Shown piece after piece: positions 26,980-36,632 of a DNA stretch of 64,000 nt. A model generated the notes under the pieces. The model saw only the letters and a list, made by a program, of their open reading frames with translations, ran no database searches and was not told where the DNA came from. Each line of letters begins with the position of its first letter. The first letter of the stretch is position 1. Origin of the DNA: Carnobacterium_B sp040274945 (GTDB lineage Bacteria > Bacillota > Bacilli > Lactobacillales > Carnobacteriaceae); NCBI RefSeq assembly GCF_040274945.1, contig NZ_JBEMAR010000012.1:1-64000 (forward strand), in the 5' to 3' direction. Made by a program: the position numbers and the translations under genes.

Positions 26980-28428
26980 TTAATTCTTTGCTACTATAGT
27001 AACGACACTCATTGGAGGCATTTTGAGTGTTAATTTAGATTCATTGATTGAATAACCTTTATAAATTTCTTTTTGTACATTATCTGGTGTTTCAAATGTA
27101 TTATGGGCATCTGTCGTTTTAGCAGCTAATACCCAAGCTTCTATATTTCCAAAGCTTTCGTTATTTACTTCCAATACTATTTCCTCTTCATTAGTAATAC
27201 TATAGTTACATAACGATACTGTTAACGTTTTTTCTTTTATAGACGCTGTATAGCTGATAGTATCTGAAGTTTCACCAACTGCATCAATTAATACTGCATC
27301 TTGATGATTTTGGTACATATCAAATACATGATACGTTGGGGTTTTTATCATTTTTTCCCCGTCCGTTAAAATCATCGATTGCAAAACATTTACCATCTGA
27401 GCAATATTAGCCATCTGAACACGATCCGCATGCTTATGAAAAATATTTAGAGTAATGCTGGCAATCATAGCATCTCGAATAGTATTTTGTTGGTATAAGA
27501 AACCTGGATTTGTTCCTTCTTCAACGGCTAACCACGTTCCCCATTCATCCACAATTAAGCCAATTCGCTTTTCAGGGTCATATTTATCCATAATCGTACT
27601 ATGTTTTGTAATAAATTCGTCCATTTTATACGCGCTATGAATCAACGAGAACCATTCCTCATCAGGAAATCCAGTTGCTGGTCTTTTATCTTCCCATTCA
27701 GACGCCAAAGCATAATGATGTAGACTTAATCCATCCATAAAAGGAGCAGCATTCTTCATTAACACTTCCGTCCAATTATAATCGTCTATATTTGCTCCAC
27801 AAGCAATCTTATAAATTTTTCTATCTGTATAGTTTCGAACAAAAGTCTGGTATTGGCGATATAAGTCAGCATAATATTCTGGTCGCATATTGCCGCCACC
27901 ACCCCAACTTTCATTTCCTACTCCAAAGAAATCAACATTCCAGCCTTCTTCTTGGCCGTTCTCTTTTCGTAAATTAGCCATTGGAGACTCTCCAGGAAAA
28001 GTCATATAATCAATCCATTCCTGCATTTCTTGAACAGTTCCACTTCCTACGTTCCCATTAATGTAAGTTTCTGTTCCTAATTGCTTGCAGAGTTCGAAGT
28101 ATTCATGTGTACCGAAATGATTGTTTTCTACAGTACCGCCCCAATTTGAGTTAACAATTTTTTTTCGTTTTTCTCGTGGTCCTATACCATCTTTCCAATG
28201 ATACTCATCTGCAAATAATCCTCCCGGCCAACGCAGTACTGGAACATTAATTTCTTTCAACGCTTCAACTACATCCGTGCGAATACCATTTTTATTAGGG
28301 ATATCCGAGTTTTCTCCCACCCATAATCCTTCATAAATACATTTTCCAAGGTGTTCAGCAAATTGTCCATATATGTATTTGCTGATCTTTGCTTTTTTTC
28401 TTTTTGGTGTAAAAGTAATATGATTCAT
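26980..28428 (-). CDS. abfA: alpha-L-arabinofuranosidase, GH51 (copy 1)
   Basis: 482 aa cytoplasmic GH51 enzyme without signal peptide. The acid/base Glu is in FFGVGNESWGGGG and the nucleophile Glu in LIVDEWGTWLAV; the N-terminal IYGQFAEHLGKCIYEGLW and RWPGGLFADEYHWKDGIGP are family signatures. Removes terminal arabinofuranose from imported arabino-oligosaccharides. Last gene of the importer/hydrolase operon, 30 bases after the GH43 gene. A second, diverged GH51 (34995-36491) heads the operon. Confidence 0.95.
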   Translation of the reverse strand: MNHITFTPKRKKAKISKYIYGQFAEHLGKCIYEGLWVGENSDIPNKNGIRTDVVEALKEINVPVLRWPGGLFADEYHWKDGIGPREKRKKIVNSNWGGTVENNHFGTHEYFELCKQLGTETYINGNVGSGTVQEMQEWIDYMTFPGESPMANLRKENGQEEGWNVDFFGVGNESWGGGGNMRPEYYADLYRQYQTFVRNYTDRKIYKIACGANIDDYNWTEVLMKNAAPFMDGLSLHHYALASEWEDKRPATGFPDEEWFSLIHSAYKMDEFITKHSTIMDKYDPEKRIGLIVDEWGTWLAVEEGTNPGFLYQQNTIRDAMIASITLNIFHKHADRVQMANIAQMVNVLQSMILTDGEKMIKTPTYHVFDMYQNHQDAVLIDAVGETSDTISYTASIKEKTLTVSLCNYSITNEEEIVLEVNNESFGNIEAWVLAAKTTDAHNTFETPDNVQKEIYKGYSINESKLTLKMPPMSVVTIVAKN

Positions 28429-28458
28429 GTTTTATTCTCCTTTGTTAGTTCTTTTTAT

Positions 28459-29412
28459 TTATTTTCCTGGTATTCCAAATACTGGCATGCCTTCTTCATT
28501 CCAAGTAAAAACTTGTGCATTTGCATGTCTATCTGGAACATCCAAGGGCTCTTCTTCTGTGACTTTTTTTGGCCGAGCATGATAGATCAATACATCTTCA
28601 CTACCATCTTCGCTAACTGTAAATGAATTATGTCCTGGTCCAAATAACAAGTTCTCTTCAGATGAAATAAATACTGGCGTTTCTAATTTGTTCCAACTAT
28701 CTTTGTTTAATAAGTCATCTTCTACATCGGCCCACAACAGTCCCATACAATAATTTTCATCTGTTGCACTAGCGGAGTAACTAATGAAAATTTTGTCGTT
28801 ACGGATAATGACTGCCGGCCCTTCGTTAACCAAAAACCCGATTTTTTCCCAATCATATTCAGGAATACTCAGTAGCGTTTGATTTCCAACTAATGTCCAT
28901 GGATTTTCCATTTCTGATAGATATAAATTTGAATTACCAGGAATAGCTGGATCTTTTTGTGCCCAAACATAATATAATCTATCATTGTATTTAAAAGTAG
29001 TAGCATCTAGGCTGAAACTTTCGATTTCTGTTTTCACTTGGCCTTTTTCAATCCATTCACCTGTTAAAGGATTTTCATTAGCACATTCGAGTACATACAT
29101 CCGATGTTGAAATGTTCCCTCAGCTATAGTGTCATCACTAGCAGCTGCAAAATAGATATACCATTTCCCACGTATAAAATGGATCTCAGGAGCCCAAATT
29201 AATTTACTCATTTCTCCATTTTCATGAGCATGCCAAACAATAGCTTTTTCTCCATCTTCTAACTCGTTTAGATTTCTAGCTCTTCTTACTTCGATCTCCT
29301 GATAACCCGGAACAGAACCAGTAAAGTAGTAAAAGCCATCAGTATGCTTGTACACCCAGGGATCAGCCCGCTCTGTGACAATTGGATTTTTGTATAATAA
29401 TTTGCTTTTCAT
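28459..29412 (-). CDS. cytoplasmic GH43 arabinosidase
   Basis: 317 aa, no signal peptide. Five-bladed propeller of GH43: general base Asp17 (TERADPWVY), pKa-modulating Asp in SFSLDATTFKYND and catalytic Glu in FLVNEGPAVII; late GPGHNSFT is another family mark. Context suggests an exo-acting alpha-1,5-arabinofuranosidase on imported oligosaccharides; beta-xylosidase is less likely. Start ATG 29410-29412 with AAAGGTG upstream; an ATG six codons earlier has no ribosome site. Confidence 0.85.
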   Translation of the reverse strand: MKSKLLYKNPIVTERADPWVYKHTDGFYYFTGSVPGYQEIEVRRARNLNELEDGEKAIVWHAHENGEMSKLIWAPEIHFIRGKWYIYFAAASDDTIAEGTFQHRMYVLECANENPLTGEWIEKGQVKTEIESFSLDATTFKYNDRLYYVWAQKDPAIPGNSNLYLSEMENPWTLVGNQTLLSIPEYDWEKIGFLVNEGPAVIIRNDKIFISYSASATDENYCMGLLWADVEDDLLNKDSWNKLETPVFISSEENLLFGPGHNSFTVSEDGSEDVLIYHARPKKVTEEEPLDVPDRHANAQVFTWNEEGMPVFGIPGK

Positions 29413-29443
29413 ATTTTTTACACCTTTCATTATTAAGTATAAT

Positions 29444-30868
29444 TTAATTTTTTATTCCAAATATAGCTATTCCTTCTTCAGACATTCCTGAAAATGCCAT
29501 CGTTTGTTTTGTATTGTATTCATCCCATTGAGAAATAAACACACCGTAGTATTTATGATTATCAATAATAACGACTGCATTCATATTTTCATCTAAAGAC
29601 CAACTTCCATTGAGATCTCCCTTTATGCTGCCATTTTCTTTCAAATGAATTAAAGATGGGGTTTTTATTTTAGAAGAGATGTCTTTACCATGATTAATTA
29701 TTTTGTATTCGCCTTCAATTTGGTCATCAGTATAATGATCTATTGTTTCTCCGGAATATCTTAATGGTGCAATGACAGGCCAACCAGATTCATTGAAAAA
29801 CATCTGGTGTGTTCTTACTTCATGATATTCATCATAATCAGGGAATCTGGCATGAAAAATAATAAAATATTTATTTTCCTTTGTATTATAGTAAGCAGAA
29901 TTATGTCCTGGAGAAATGTAGCCGTCTTTTTCTGTTTCCTTAGAATTATTGAACTGATAATTCCCAATTAATTTGGATCCAAAACCTTCAATTGCTGTAT
30001 CATCAAAGAAACTTCCTTCTGTTCCTTTAGCAGAAATCATGTCTTGATTTTCTGAATCTAAGTAAGGTCCATCTGGCGTTTTCGAGCGAGCAACTCGGAT
30101 ATTGTATCCGCCATCTGCATCAAGCCCACCAAAACTTAAAAATAAATAGTAATATTTTGTTTCTTTGTTATACAAAATATATGGTGCTTCAATTCTACTA
30201 TGGTTTCCGCCTAATATTTTTTTGCCATACCCTTGATTTTCTTTAGGCAATGCTGTATTTTCATCCATTTCAAGAATAAAAATCCCTCCTGAATATGACC
30301 CGTAAACCATCCACAACTTTCCTTCATTATCATAGAAAACATGTGGATCAATTACGTTAGGTTCATCGGATGGATTAAATTGTTCTCCTTGGAGATTCGT
30401 AGTTCCTGATTTCAGAAACACTCCTTGGTCTTTGTAGGGTCCTTCTATAGTATCTGATATTGCAACTCCAAGGGTGGACAGCGGGGAAGAACCTTCACAA
30501 GCACAGTAATATAAGTAGTATCTGCCGTCTGCTAATTGAACAATATCACTTGCCCATAAAGTATCCGTTTCTGCATAATTAAAACTTTCTGCTAATTCGA
30601 CTTTGACATTATCGAATAGTGTATTGGATTCCACATTTTCTGAAAGCTTATTCCAGTGAATCAAATCTTTACTTGAAGCAAGACTAAGATGAGAACCAAT
30701 AATATAATATTGATCATCAGCATATATAACCGAAGGGTCATGTACAGAAACTTCTTTAAAGTCCGGTTCCTCTAATACTTGATCTACTATTCCGTTTTTC
30801 ATACTACAGCTACTTACAAAAAATACTGTATTTAATACTAATAGATAAAAAAGTCTTCTTTTATTCAA
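29444..30868 (-). CDS. extracellular GH43 arabinanase lipoprotein
   Basis: 474 aa. Signal peptide with lipobox VSSC (Cys21), so anchored outside. The GH43 residues are Asp44 (VHDPSVIY), Asp in NVIDPHVFYD and Glu in SRIEAPYIL. GSYSGGIF and SPGHNSAYYN are typical of endo-arabinanases. A C-terminal beta-domain (about 385-474, with GDLNGSWSLDENMNAVVI) matches the extra domain of AbnB-type enzymes. Likely cuts arabinan at the cell surface to feed the ABC importer. The stop codon overlaps the DUF624 start region by 4 bases. Confidence 0.88.
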   Translation of the reverse strand: MNKRRLFYLLVLNTVFFVSSCSMKNGIVDQVLEEPDFKEVSVHDPSVIYADDQYYIIGSHLSLASSKDLIHWNKLSENVESNTLFDNVKVELAESFNYAETDTLWASDIVQLADGRYYLYYCACEGSSPLSTLGVAISDTIEGPYKDQGVFLKSGTTNLQGEQFNPSDEPNVIDPHVFYDNEGKLWMVYGSYSGGIFILEMDENTALPKENQGYGKKILGGNHSRIEAPYILYNKETKYYYLFLSFGGLDADGGYNIRVARSKTPDGPYLDSENQDMISAKGTEGSFFDDTAIEGFGSKLIGNYQFNNSKETEKDGYISPGHNSAYYNTKENKYFIIFHARFPDYDEYHEVRTHQMFFNESGWPVIAPLRYSGETIDHYTDDQIEGEYKIINHGKDISSKIKTPSLIHLKENGSIKGDLNGSWSLDENMNAVVIIDNHKYYGVFISQWDEYNTKQTMAFSGMSEEGIAIFGIKN

Positions 30869-31494
30869 ATTGTATTTACCTCAACTAATAATTTTTTCTT
30901 TTTCAAAGCTTTCATACTGATAAAACTAATCGTTAATGTTCCAATCGATACAAAAGCTAGTATTCCCCCTAAAGGATATAGAAAAGAAAACAACACTAAA
31001 ATACTTAAAACTACTAAATTCACAATATTCGTTACTGGCATCAGTAACGGTGTCATGAAGATCAGCTTAACTTTTTGCTTTAAATTCCCAACAGAGAACA
31101 GAGAAACTGGAATGAAGAAAATTAGCGTACCTATAATATAAAGAGCAACTATAAAGAGCGGAATTTTAAATAAAGAATAAGCTACATCAATATTTTTTAT
31201 AATATTATAATCAACTCCTAAGACATAGAATAAGATCAAGTAACCAACAAAAGTCATATTAGATGCAATAAAAAGTTTTTTATAATTTCTAAAAAAGCTA
31301 GAAATAATTATTCTTATTTCACTCCTTTCTTCAAATAATTCTTTTTCATTTAATAGTTTATATAAAGAAGCTGTCGCTGGAGCAACCCCCAGAATAAATA
31401 ATCCTAATGCCGTTCCTAAAAGCCATAAAATATTTAGGAGTACAATAAACATGATTTTTTCGAGAACTTTCATAATTGTATTAGCCCAATTCAT
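30865..31494 (-). CDS. DUF624 (YesL-like) membrane protein
   Basis: 209 aa with five or six hydrophobic segments (IMFIVLLNILWLLGTALGLFIL, FIASNMTFVGYLILFYVLG and others) and the family signature GVAPATASLYKLL. DUF624 proteins are commonly encoded with sugar ABC importers and glycosidases in Firmicutes, but their role is unknown. Overlaps the GH43 lipoprotein gene by 4 bases. Separated from the permease genes by a 300-base gap. Confidence 0.85.
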   Translation of the reverse strand: MNWANTIMKVLEKIMFIVLLNILWLLGTALGLFILGVAPATASLYKLLNEKELFEERSEIRIIISSFFRNYKKLFIASNMTFVGYLILFYVLGVDYNIIKNIDVAYSLFKIPLFIVALYIIGTLIFFIPVSLFSVGNLKQKVKLIFMTPLLMPVTNIVNLVVLSILVLFSFLYPLGGILAFVSIGTLTISFISMKALKKKKLLVEVNTI

Positions 31495-31554
31495 GGTTTT
31501 ACCTTCTTTCCTAAAATGGTTTGACCTATGCTAGATAGTCCTGATAAATAGTTG

Positions 31555-31689
31555 TTACTTTTCTATATTACCAATTGTAACCTTCATATATTTACAAATA
31601 GGAAACACTGTTGATGCGTCTACTTCCAAACGTTGAAGCAGAGCAATACATTCTGCATTTATTTCTAATTTCCACCATTTATGACAGTA
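31555..31689 (-). pseudogene. possible gene remnant in the operon gap
   Basis: An open stretch of 44 codons between stops, without a start, reads like protein (LEINAECIALLQRLEVDAS, then TVFPICKYMKVTIGNIEK). It lies in the only large gap (31495-31795) of an otherwise tight operon and has no ribosome site. I cannot name a parent family. It may be chance. Confidence 0.3.
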
Positions 31690-31795
31690 TCAGTTGAAGA
31701 CATATACTATTTTTCGTTTTTATTATTTTTAGTAATTATTGAATCATGACCACCTAGTGTAGTCCATTCGTCGCTTACATATTTTTACATACTAT

Positions 31796-32632
31796 CTATC
31801 CTTTAGATCCAGAAAGAGCTACAGATTCAATAATTTGCTTTTGGAAAACAATAAATACTAATAATACTGGAATCAAAGAAATTACAGAAGCTCCCATGAT
31901 TAAAGGATAATCCGTTTGAATAGCATATGCTGCATTCAAATTCGCTATGACAACTTGTAAAGTTTGTTTTTCCGGACTATTTAAATAAAGCAACGGTCCT
32001 AGATAGTCATTCCATACACCCATAAACCACAAAATGAATTGAGCTGCTACAGCTGGTTTAATTACTGGGAAAATCAACTTACTAAAAATTTGCCAATACG
32101 ATGCTCCATCTATTTTTGCTGCTTCCATTATAGAATCAGGTATATTTGTCAAATATTGTTTTAAGAAAAAAATCATTGTTATATTACCAAACAACCCTGG
32201 TACAATTAATGGAAGTAAAGTATTGATCCAACCGATTCTAGAAAATATTGCAAACTGTGGAATCATAATGCTTGGATAAGGAATCATTATTCCAATTAAA
32301 AGTAATAAAAAAATTAAGTCTTTGAAAGGCAATCGTAGTTTGGCAAAAGAAAACGCTGCTAAACTAGATGTCATTGTTCCAATAACTGTAACTGATAAAG
32401 AAACAATTATTGAATTTTTTATTCCACTCCATAACGTATCTAATTCAAATAAGCGTTTGTAACCATCCAATTGAAAAGGACTTGGGATCCATTGTGGTGG
32501 TAATGAGAAAACACCGCTTTTATCTTTAAATGAAGTAGAAATCATCCATAATAGTGGTGCTATCATGATGATTGCACCAAACAATAATAAACAAAATATT
32601 ATGGAGTTACTCACTTTAGATTCTCTTTTCAT
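31796..32632 (-). CDS. sugar ABC transporter permease (MalG/AraQ type)
   Basis: 278 aa, six membrane segments. The EAA loop MEAAKIDGASYWQIFSKLIFPVIKP, which contacts the ATPase, is of the carbohydrate (CUT1) family. Inner partner of the permease upstream (15-base spacing). Imports oligosaccharides delivered by the lipoprotein at 33642-34979. No ATPase gene is in the island, so a shared MsmX/MsmK-type ATPase encoded elsewhere is inferred. Confidence 0.9.
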   Translation of the reverse strand: MKRESKVSNSIIFCLLLFGAIIMIAPLLWMISTSFKDKSGVFSLPPQWIPSPFQLDGYKRLFELDTLWSGIKNSIIVSLSVTVIGTMTSSLAAFSFAKLRLPFKDLIFLLLLIGIMIPYPSIMIPQFAIFSRIGWINTLLPLIVPGLFGNITMIFFLKQYLTNIPDSIMEAAKIDGASYWQIFSKLIFPVIKPAVAAQFILWFMGVWNDYLGPLLYLNSPEKQTLQVVIANLNAAYAIQTDYPLIMGASVISLIPVLLVFIVFQKQIIESVALSGSKG

Positions 32633-32646
32633 AACTTGTACCCTCC

Positions 32647-33567
32647 TTAGTCCAGTTTATAATCTGACTTTCTATTAATATAAAATTGAATTACAGTAAT
32701 GAAGAAAATTAAAACCCCTAATATTACAGCTATTGCTGAGGCATAACCCATATTTAAGTTATTAAATGCTTCACGCCATAAATACCAAACTACTGTTGCA
32801 GATGAGTATTGAGGTCCACCAGTAGGTGTCATAATATTAATCTCTGTAAAAATTTGTGATCCCGCAATAATGTTTGTAACTACCAAAAAGAATGTAATTG
32901 GTTTTACCATTGGCCAAGTAATGTACTTAAATCTTTGAAAAGCGGAAGCTCCGTCTAAATCCGCTGCTTCATAGTATGTTCTAGGAATACTTTGAATTGC
33001 AGCTAAGTAAAGCAACATAGAATATCCTACGCCTTTCCATACTGTCATAATAATAATTGCCGGTTTTACAGTATTTACATTTTGCAACCAATTAGGTCCT
33101 TCAACTCCAATTAGATTTAAGGCTTGGTTTACTAAACCAAAATCTCCATTATATGCCCATTGCCATAATATTGATATTGCTGCAAGAGATGATATTACTG
33201 GTATATAATAGATCACCCTAAATATGGTTCTTCCTTTAATTTTTCTACTTAATGCAGATGCTAGAAGAAAAGAAAGTACCAATCCAATAGGAATTCCTAA
33301 CATTAAATAAAATGTATTTCCTAAAGTTTTCCAGAAATACTCATCTTGAAACAATTTTTTATAGTTTTCTAGTCCAATAAAATTCATTTGACTGATTCCA
33401 TTCCAATCAGTAAACGAAGCATATAAACTAATTGACGCTGGAATAAGAGCAAAAATTATAAAACCCAATATAGGAATTAAAATAAACAAAAATGCAACTC
33501 TATGTTCAGCTTTATAAAGTGAACTTTTTCTTGCTTTAATTTGTTTAGCTTGTTGTATATTTTCCAT
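32647..33567 (-). CDS. sugar ABC transporter permease (MalF/AraP type)
   Basis: 306 aa, six membrane segments after a short basic N terminus. EAA loop YYEAADLDGASAFQRFKYITWPMVKP. CUT1 family. Second gene after the binding protein, separated from it by a hairpin (33590-33626). Likely AraP-like, transporting arabino-oligosaccharides. Confidence 0.9.
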   Translation of the reverse strand: MENIQQAKQIKARKSSLYKAEHRVAFLFILIPILGFIIFALIPASISLYASFTDWNGISQMNFIGLENYKKLFQDEYFWKTLGNTFYLMLGIPIGLVLSFLLASALSRKIKGRTIFRVIYYIPVISSLAAISILWQWAYNGDFGLVNQALNLIGVEGPNWLQNVNTVKPAIIIMTVWKGVGYSMLLYLAAIQSIPRTYYEAADLDGASAFQRFKYITWPMVKPITFFLVVTNIIAGSQIFTEINIMTPTGGPQYSSATVVWYLWREAFNNLNMGYASAIAVILGVLIFFITVIQFYINRKSDYKLD

Positions 33568-33589
33568 GTTGCTTCCCTCCTATTAAACA

Positions 33590-33626
33590 AAAGGCATCCA
33601 ACCTTTATTGGAAGATGCCTTTTTTT
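33590..33626 (-). terminator. hairpin between binding-protein and permease genes
   Basis: Minus-strand stem AGGCATC / GATGCCT with an inner CCAA/TTGG. On the minus strand it is followed by TTTTG only, so it is probably partial: it would stabilise the upstream message and lower permease expression relative to the binding protein. Confidence 0.7.
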
Positions 33627-33641
33627 ATTTATTTGAACGTA

Positions 33642-34979
33642 TTATTTCATTGACTTTTCATGTTGTTCAATTGATTCGTCTAACATACTTTGCATTTTAG
33701 GTTGGACTTTTTTCACGTAATCTGCGGCAGTTTCTTTACCATCAAGTACTGGCTGAATGTTAATGAAGAATTCATCATACCATTGAGAAGTATATGTTTC
33801 AGCTGCTGGTAAATTTTGACCATAGTCTTGTACAATATCTAAAAATTCTTGTTTATTACTTGGGGAAGTTTCAGTGTTAGCAGCCCACTCTTCAGACATA
33901 TCAATTAAATTAGGAACTTGAATATTTGCATCAATCAACTGTTGTTGTCCTTCAACTGAAGTAGAAAGATACGTTGCTAGCTCTACGGCTTCCTCAGGAT
34001 ATTCTGTAGCATCAGACACACCAATTCCTAAAGAACCAATGTAAGTTCCTGATTCTCCTGTACTTCCTGTAGGCCATGGCATTAAGTCATATTCAAAATC
34101 TAAATCATTATACGTGCTCATATCCCATGGACCAACTGGAAAGAATGCTAGTTCCCCATTCATCCATCTTTGATAAGTATCTAATGTCTCTGCTTGAGAA
34201 GTTGAAGGAGTCAAGCCATGTTCATTTGTCATATCTGCAAAAAATTGTAGTGCTTCAGCAAATTCTGGAGTATCTACCGTAACTTTTGTATTATCTTCAT
34301 TTAACCATTCTCCATCATTACCCCATACAAAAGAATGGAGTGACCAGTTAGCATTAAAACCGGTGGCCCATTGATCCAACTCACCATCACCATCTTTATC
34401 TAATGTTAACGCTTGTCCTGTTTCAACAAATTCGTTCCATGTGTAAGGTTCGTCAACATCAGGAAGTTCGATTCCATTTTCTTCAAACATTGTTTTATTG
34501 TATCCTAAAGCAAAAGGGCCTACATCTTTAGGTAAACCATAAAGTTGCCCTTGACCAACGACATTTCCATCATAACGGTAACTGTTCAGACCATATTCCC
34601 AAATATTGTCTAAATCTACTTCTTGATTTTCAACTTCGTCGGTTATATCCATTAAAATACCATTATCTACATAGGCCATTACATTTCCTTGTTCTACATA
34701 AAACACATCTGGAACATCACGTCCTGAAATTGTAGCTTGTAGTTTAGTTGCATATTGATCGGCATCTGTAACGATCATTTCGACTTCGACTCCTGGATTA
34801 TCCTTTTCAAAAGAATCAATTGCAGCAGTATAAGCTGCCTTTTCATCTTCTCCACCTCTAAACATAAATGTTAAGTTTTTTGTGTCTGAATTTTCTTCAC
34901 CAGAAGAAGGACTACACGCTGTTAAAGTAAATAGAGTTGCAATTGTTAAAGAACTTATGATTGCTTTCTTTAGTGTCAT
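33642..34979 (-). CDS. sugar-binding lipoprotein of the ABC importer (AraN-like)
   Basis: 445 aa. Signal peptide with lipobox LTAC (Cys22), then a family 1 extracellular solute-binding domain (LTFMFRGGEDEKAAYTAAIDSFEKDN onwards, late WMNGELAFFPVGPWDM). It captures oligosaccharides outside the cell for the two permeases. Position directly after a GH51 gene suggests an arabino-oligosaccharide ligand. Good Shine-Dalgarno GGAGG before the ATG. Confidence 0.9.
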   Translation of the reverse strand: MTLKKAIISSLTIATLFTLTACSPSSGEENSDTKNLTFMFRGGEDEKAAYTAAIDSFEKDNPGVEVEMIVTDADQYATKLQATISGRDVPDVFYVEQGNVMAYVDNGILMDITDEVENQEVDLDNIWEYGLNSYRYDGNVVGQGQLYGLPKDVGPFALGYNKTMFEENGIELPDVDEPYTWNEFVETGQALTLDKDGDGELDQWATGFNANWSLHSFVWGNDGEWLNEDNTKVTVDTPEFAEALQFFADMTNEHGLTPSTSQAETLDTYQRWMNGELAFFPVGPWDMSTYNDLDFEYDLMPWPTGSTGESGTYIGSLGIGVSDATEYPEEAVELATYLSTSVEGQQQLIDANIQVPNLIDMSEEWAANTETSPSNKQEFLDIVQDYGQNLPAAETYTSQWYDEFFINIQPVLDGKETAADYVKKVQPKMQSMLDESIEQHEKSMK

Positions 34980-34994
34980 TACAAAAACCTCCGA

Positions 34995-36491
34995 TTATTT
35001 TATTTTTATTCTAATTACATTCCAAGATAGCGGTTTCAATTCTGTTTTTAAAAAGTTAGTATGTAGCTCTATTGAATTTCCTTTACTTAAATTAACCTTT
35101 TCTTTTTCTTGATTTGTTTCTTTAACATCGTATCCGGACATCTGAGTAGTTTCAACAATCTCTTCCATTTCAAATCCTTCAACATTTATTGAAAAGTCTA
35201 AATGTTCATTTTTAGAACGATTTACAGCAAAAATAATTATTTCTTTTTTATGCTCATCATACGTTGCGATACTTTCAAGAAACGGAACTGCATCAAAATC
35301 TTTAGTAGCATAAGTATCACTCTTAGTTTCAGGTTCTAAAACAACACCTCTGCCAAAATTTGAGACCTGCATAAATGGGTAAAAAATAGTTTGCTTCCAA
35401 ACCTCCCCTTCTTTATTTGTCATAATTGGTGCAATTACATTAACCAATTGAGCTAAACAAGCAATTTTAACTCTATCAGCATTTTTTAATAAGGTAATAA
35501 GCAGACACCCAATAAGTAAAGCGTCTTCAAAATTATAAATATCTTCTAATAAAGGAGGCGCTACTTGCCAAGGCTTGATTTCTTTATCTTGTTCATTAGA
35601 ATGATACCAAACATTCCATTCATCAAAAGAAAGATTAATTTTTTTATCGCTTCCCTTTTTAGATTTAATGGCATCACACATCGCCACTACACCTTTTATA
35701 AAATGATCCATATCTAACGATTGAGCTAAGTAATTTTCCAGATCATTTTCTGGATTTCCATAGTAGCAATGAAGTGATAGATAATCTACGTGCTCATAAG
35801 CATGTTCCAGAACAGTCATTTCCCAAGAACCAAAAGTTGGCATCTTACTTGTCGAACTTCCACACACAACTAATTCAATACTATCATCTACTAGCTTCAT
35901 AGCTTTTGCTGTTTCTTCAGCTAAGCGCCCATATTCATCAGCTGTTTTATGCCCGATTTGCCATGGTCCATCCATTTCATTTCCAAGACTCCATGTCTTA
36001 ATTCCAAACGGTTTTTCGGTTCCATTTTTCTTTCTTAGATCACTCCAATAGGTCCCTCCTTCAAAATTACAATATTCAAGTAAGTTTCTTGCTTCGTCGA
36101 TTCCTCTAGTACCTAAGTTTACTGCCATATTTACTTCGGCATTAGCTTCTTTAGACCACTCCATAAATTCATGAAGTCCAACTTCGTTTGTTTCTATCGT
36201 TCGCCATGCTAAATCTAATCTTCGAGGTCTTTCTTCTACAGGTCCAATTCCGTCTTCCCAGTTATACCCAGAAACAAAGTTACCACCTGGATACCGAATT
36301 AGAGGGACATTTAATTCTTTAATCAAACTCAATACATCTTTCCGAAATCCTTTTTCATTCGCACTCGGATGTTTTGGTTCATAAATCCCTTCATAAACAG
36401 CTCTTCCCATATGCTCGATGAAGGATCCATATAAACGCGGATCAATCTCTGAAATAATTTTATTTCTGCTTATTGCTAAAGATGATTTCAT
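34995..36491 (-). CDS. alpha-L-arabinofuranosidase, GH51 (copy 2)
   Basis: 498 aa, cytoplasmic. Acid/base Glu in KTWSLGNEMDGPW, nucleophile Glu in NLSFDEWNVWYH, and N-terminal GSFIEHMGRAVYEGIYEP and RYPGGNFVSGYNWEDGIGP. It belongs to the other GH51 subgroup (AbfA/Xsa type) and differs clearly from copy 1, so the two likely prefer different linkages or chain lengths. First gene of the operon, downstream of a cre-controlled promoter; AAGGAG before the ATG. Confidence 0.93.
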   Translation of the reverse strand: MKSSLAISRNKIISEIDPRLYGSFIEHMGRAVYEGIYEPKHPSANEKGFRKDVLSLIKELNVPLIRYPGGNFVSGYNWEDGIGPVEERPRRLDLAWRTIETNEVGLHEFMEWSKEANAEVNMAVNLGTRGIDEARNLLEYCNFEGGTYWSDLRKKNGTEKPFGIKTWSLGNEMDGPWQIGHKTADEYGRLAEETAKAMKLVDDSIELVVCGSSTSKMPTFGSWEMTVLEHAYEHVDYLSLHCYYGNPENDLENYLAQSLDMDHFIKGVVAMCDAIKSKKGSDKKINLSFDEWNVWYHSNEQDKEIKPWQVAPPLLEDIYNFEDALLIGCLLITLLKNADRVKIACLAQLVNVIAPIMTNKEGEVWKQTIFYPFMQVSNFGRGVVLEPETKSDTYATKDFDAVPFLESIATYDEHKKEIIIFAVNRSKNEHLDFSINVEGFEMEEIVETTQMSGYDVKETNQEKEKVNLSKGNSIELHTNFLKTELKPLSWNVIRIKIK

Positions 36492-36563
36492 TTTTTTACT
36501 CCTTACTAGTTTTTCTACTATGTTATATTGTAAAACTATCTTCTAGAATTAGTTTATAAACAT

Positions 36564-36592
36564 AATATAAACATAAATGTAATCGCTGTCAA
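36564..36592 (-). promoter_or_regulatory. promoter of the arabinan operon with cre on the -35
   Basis: TTGACA (36587-36592) and TATATT (36564-36569), spacer 17. The cre sequence TGACAGCGATTACA (36578-36591) overlaps the -35 box, so CcpA should exclude polymerase. Confidence 0.88.
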
Positions 36593-36632
36593 TAGTTTTA
36601 TAGTTAATTGTTTTGTTTTTATTTTATATATA

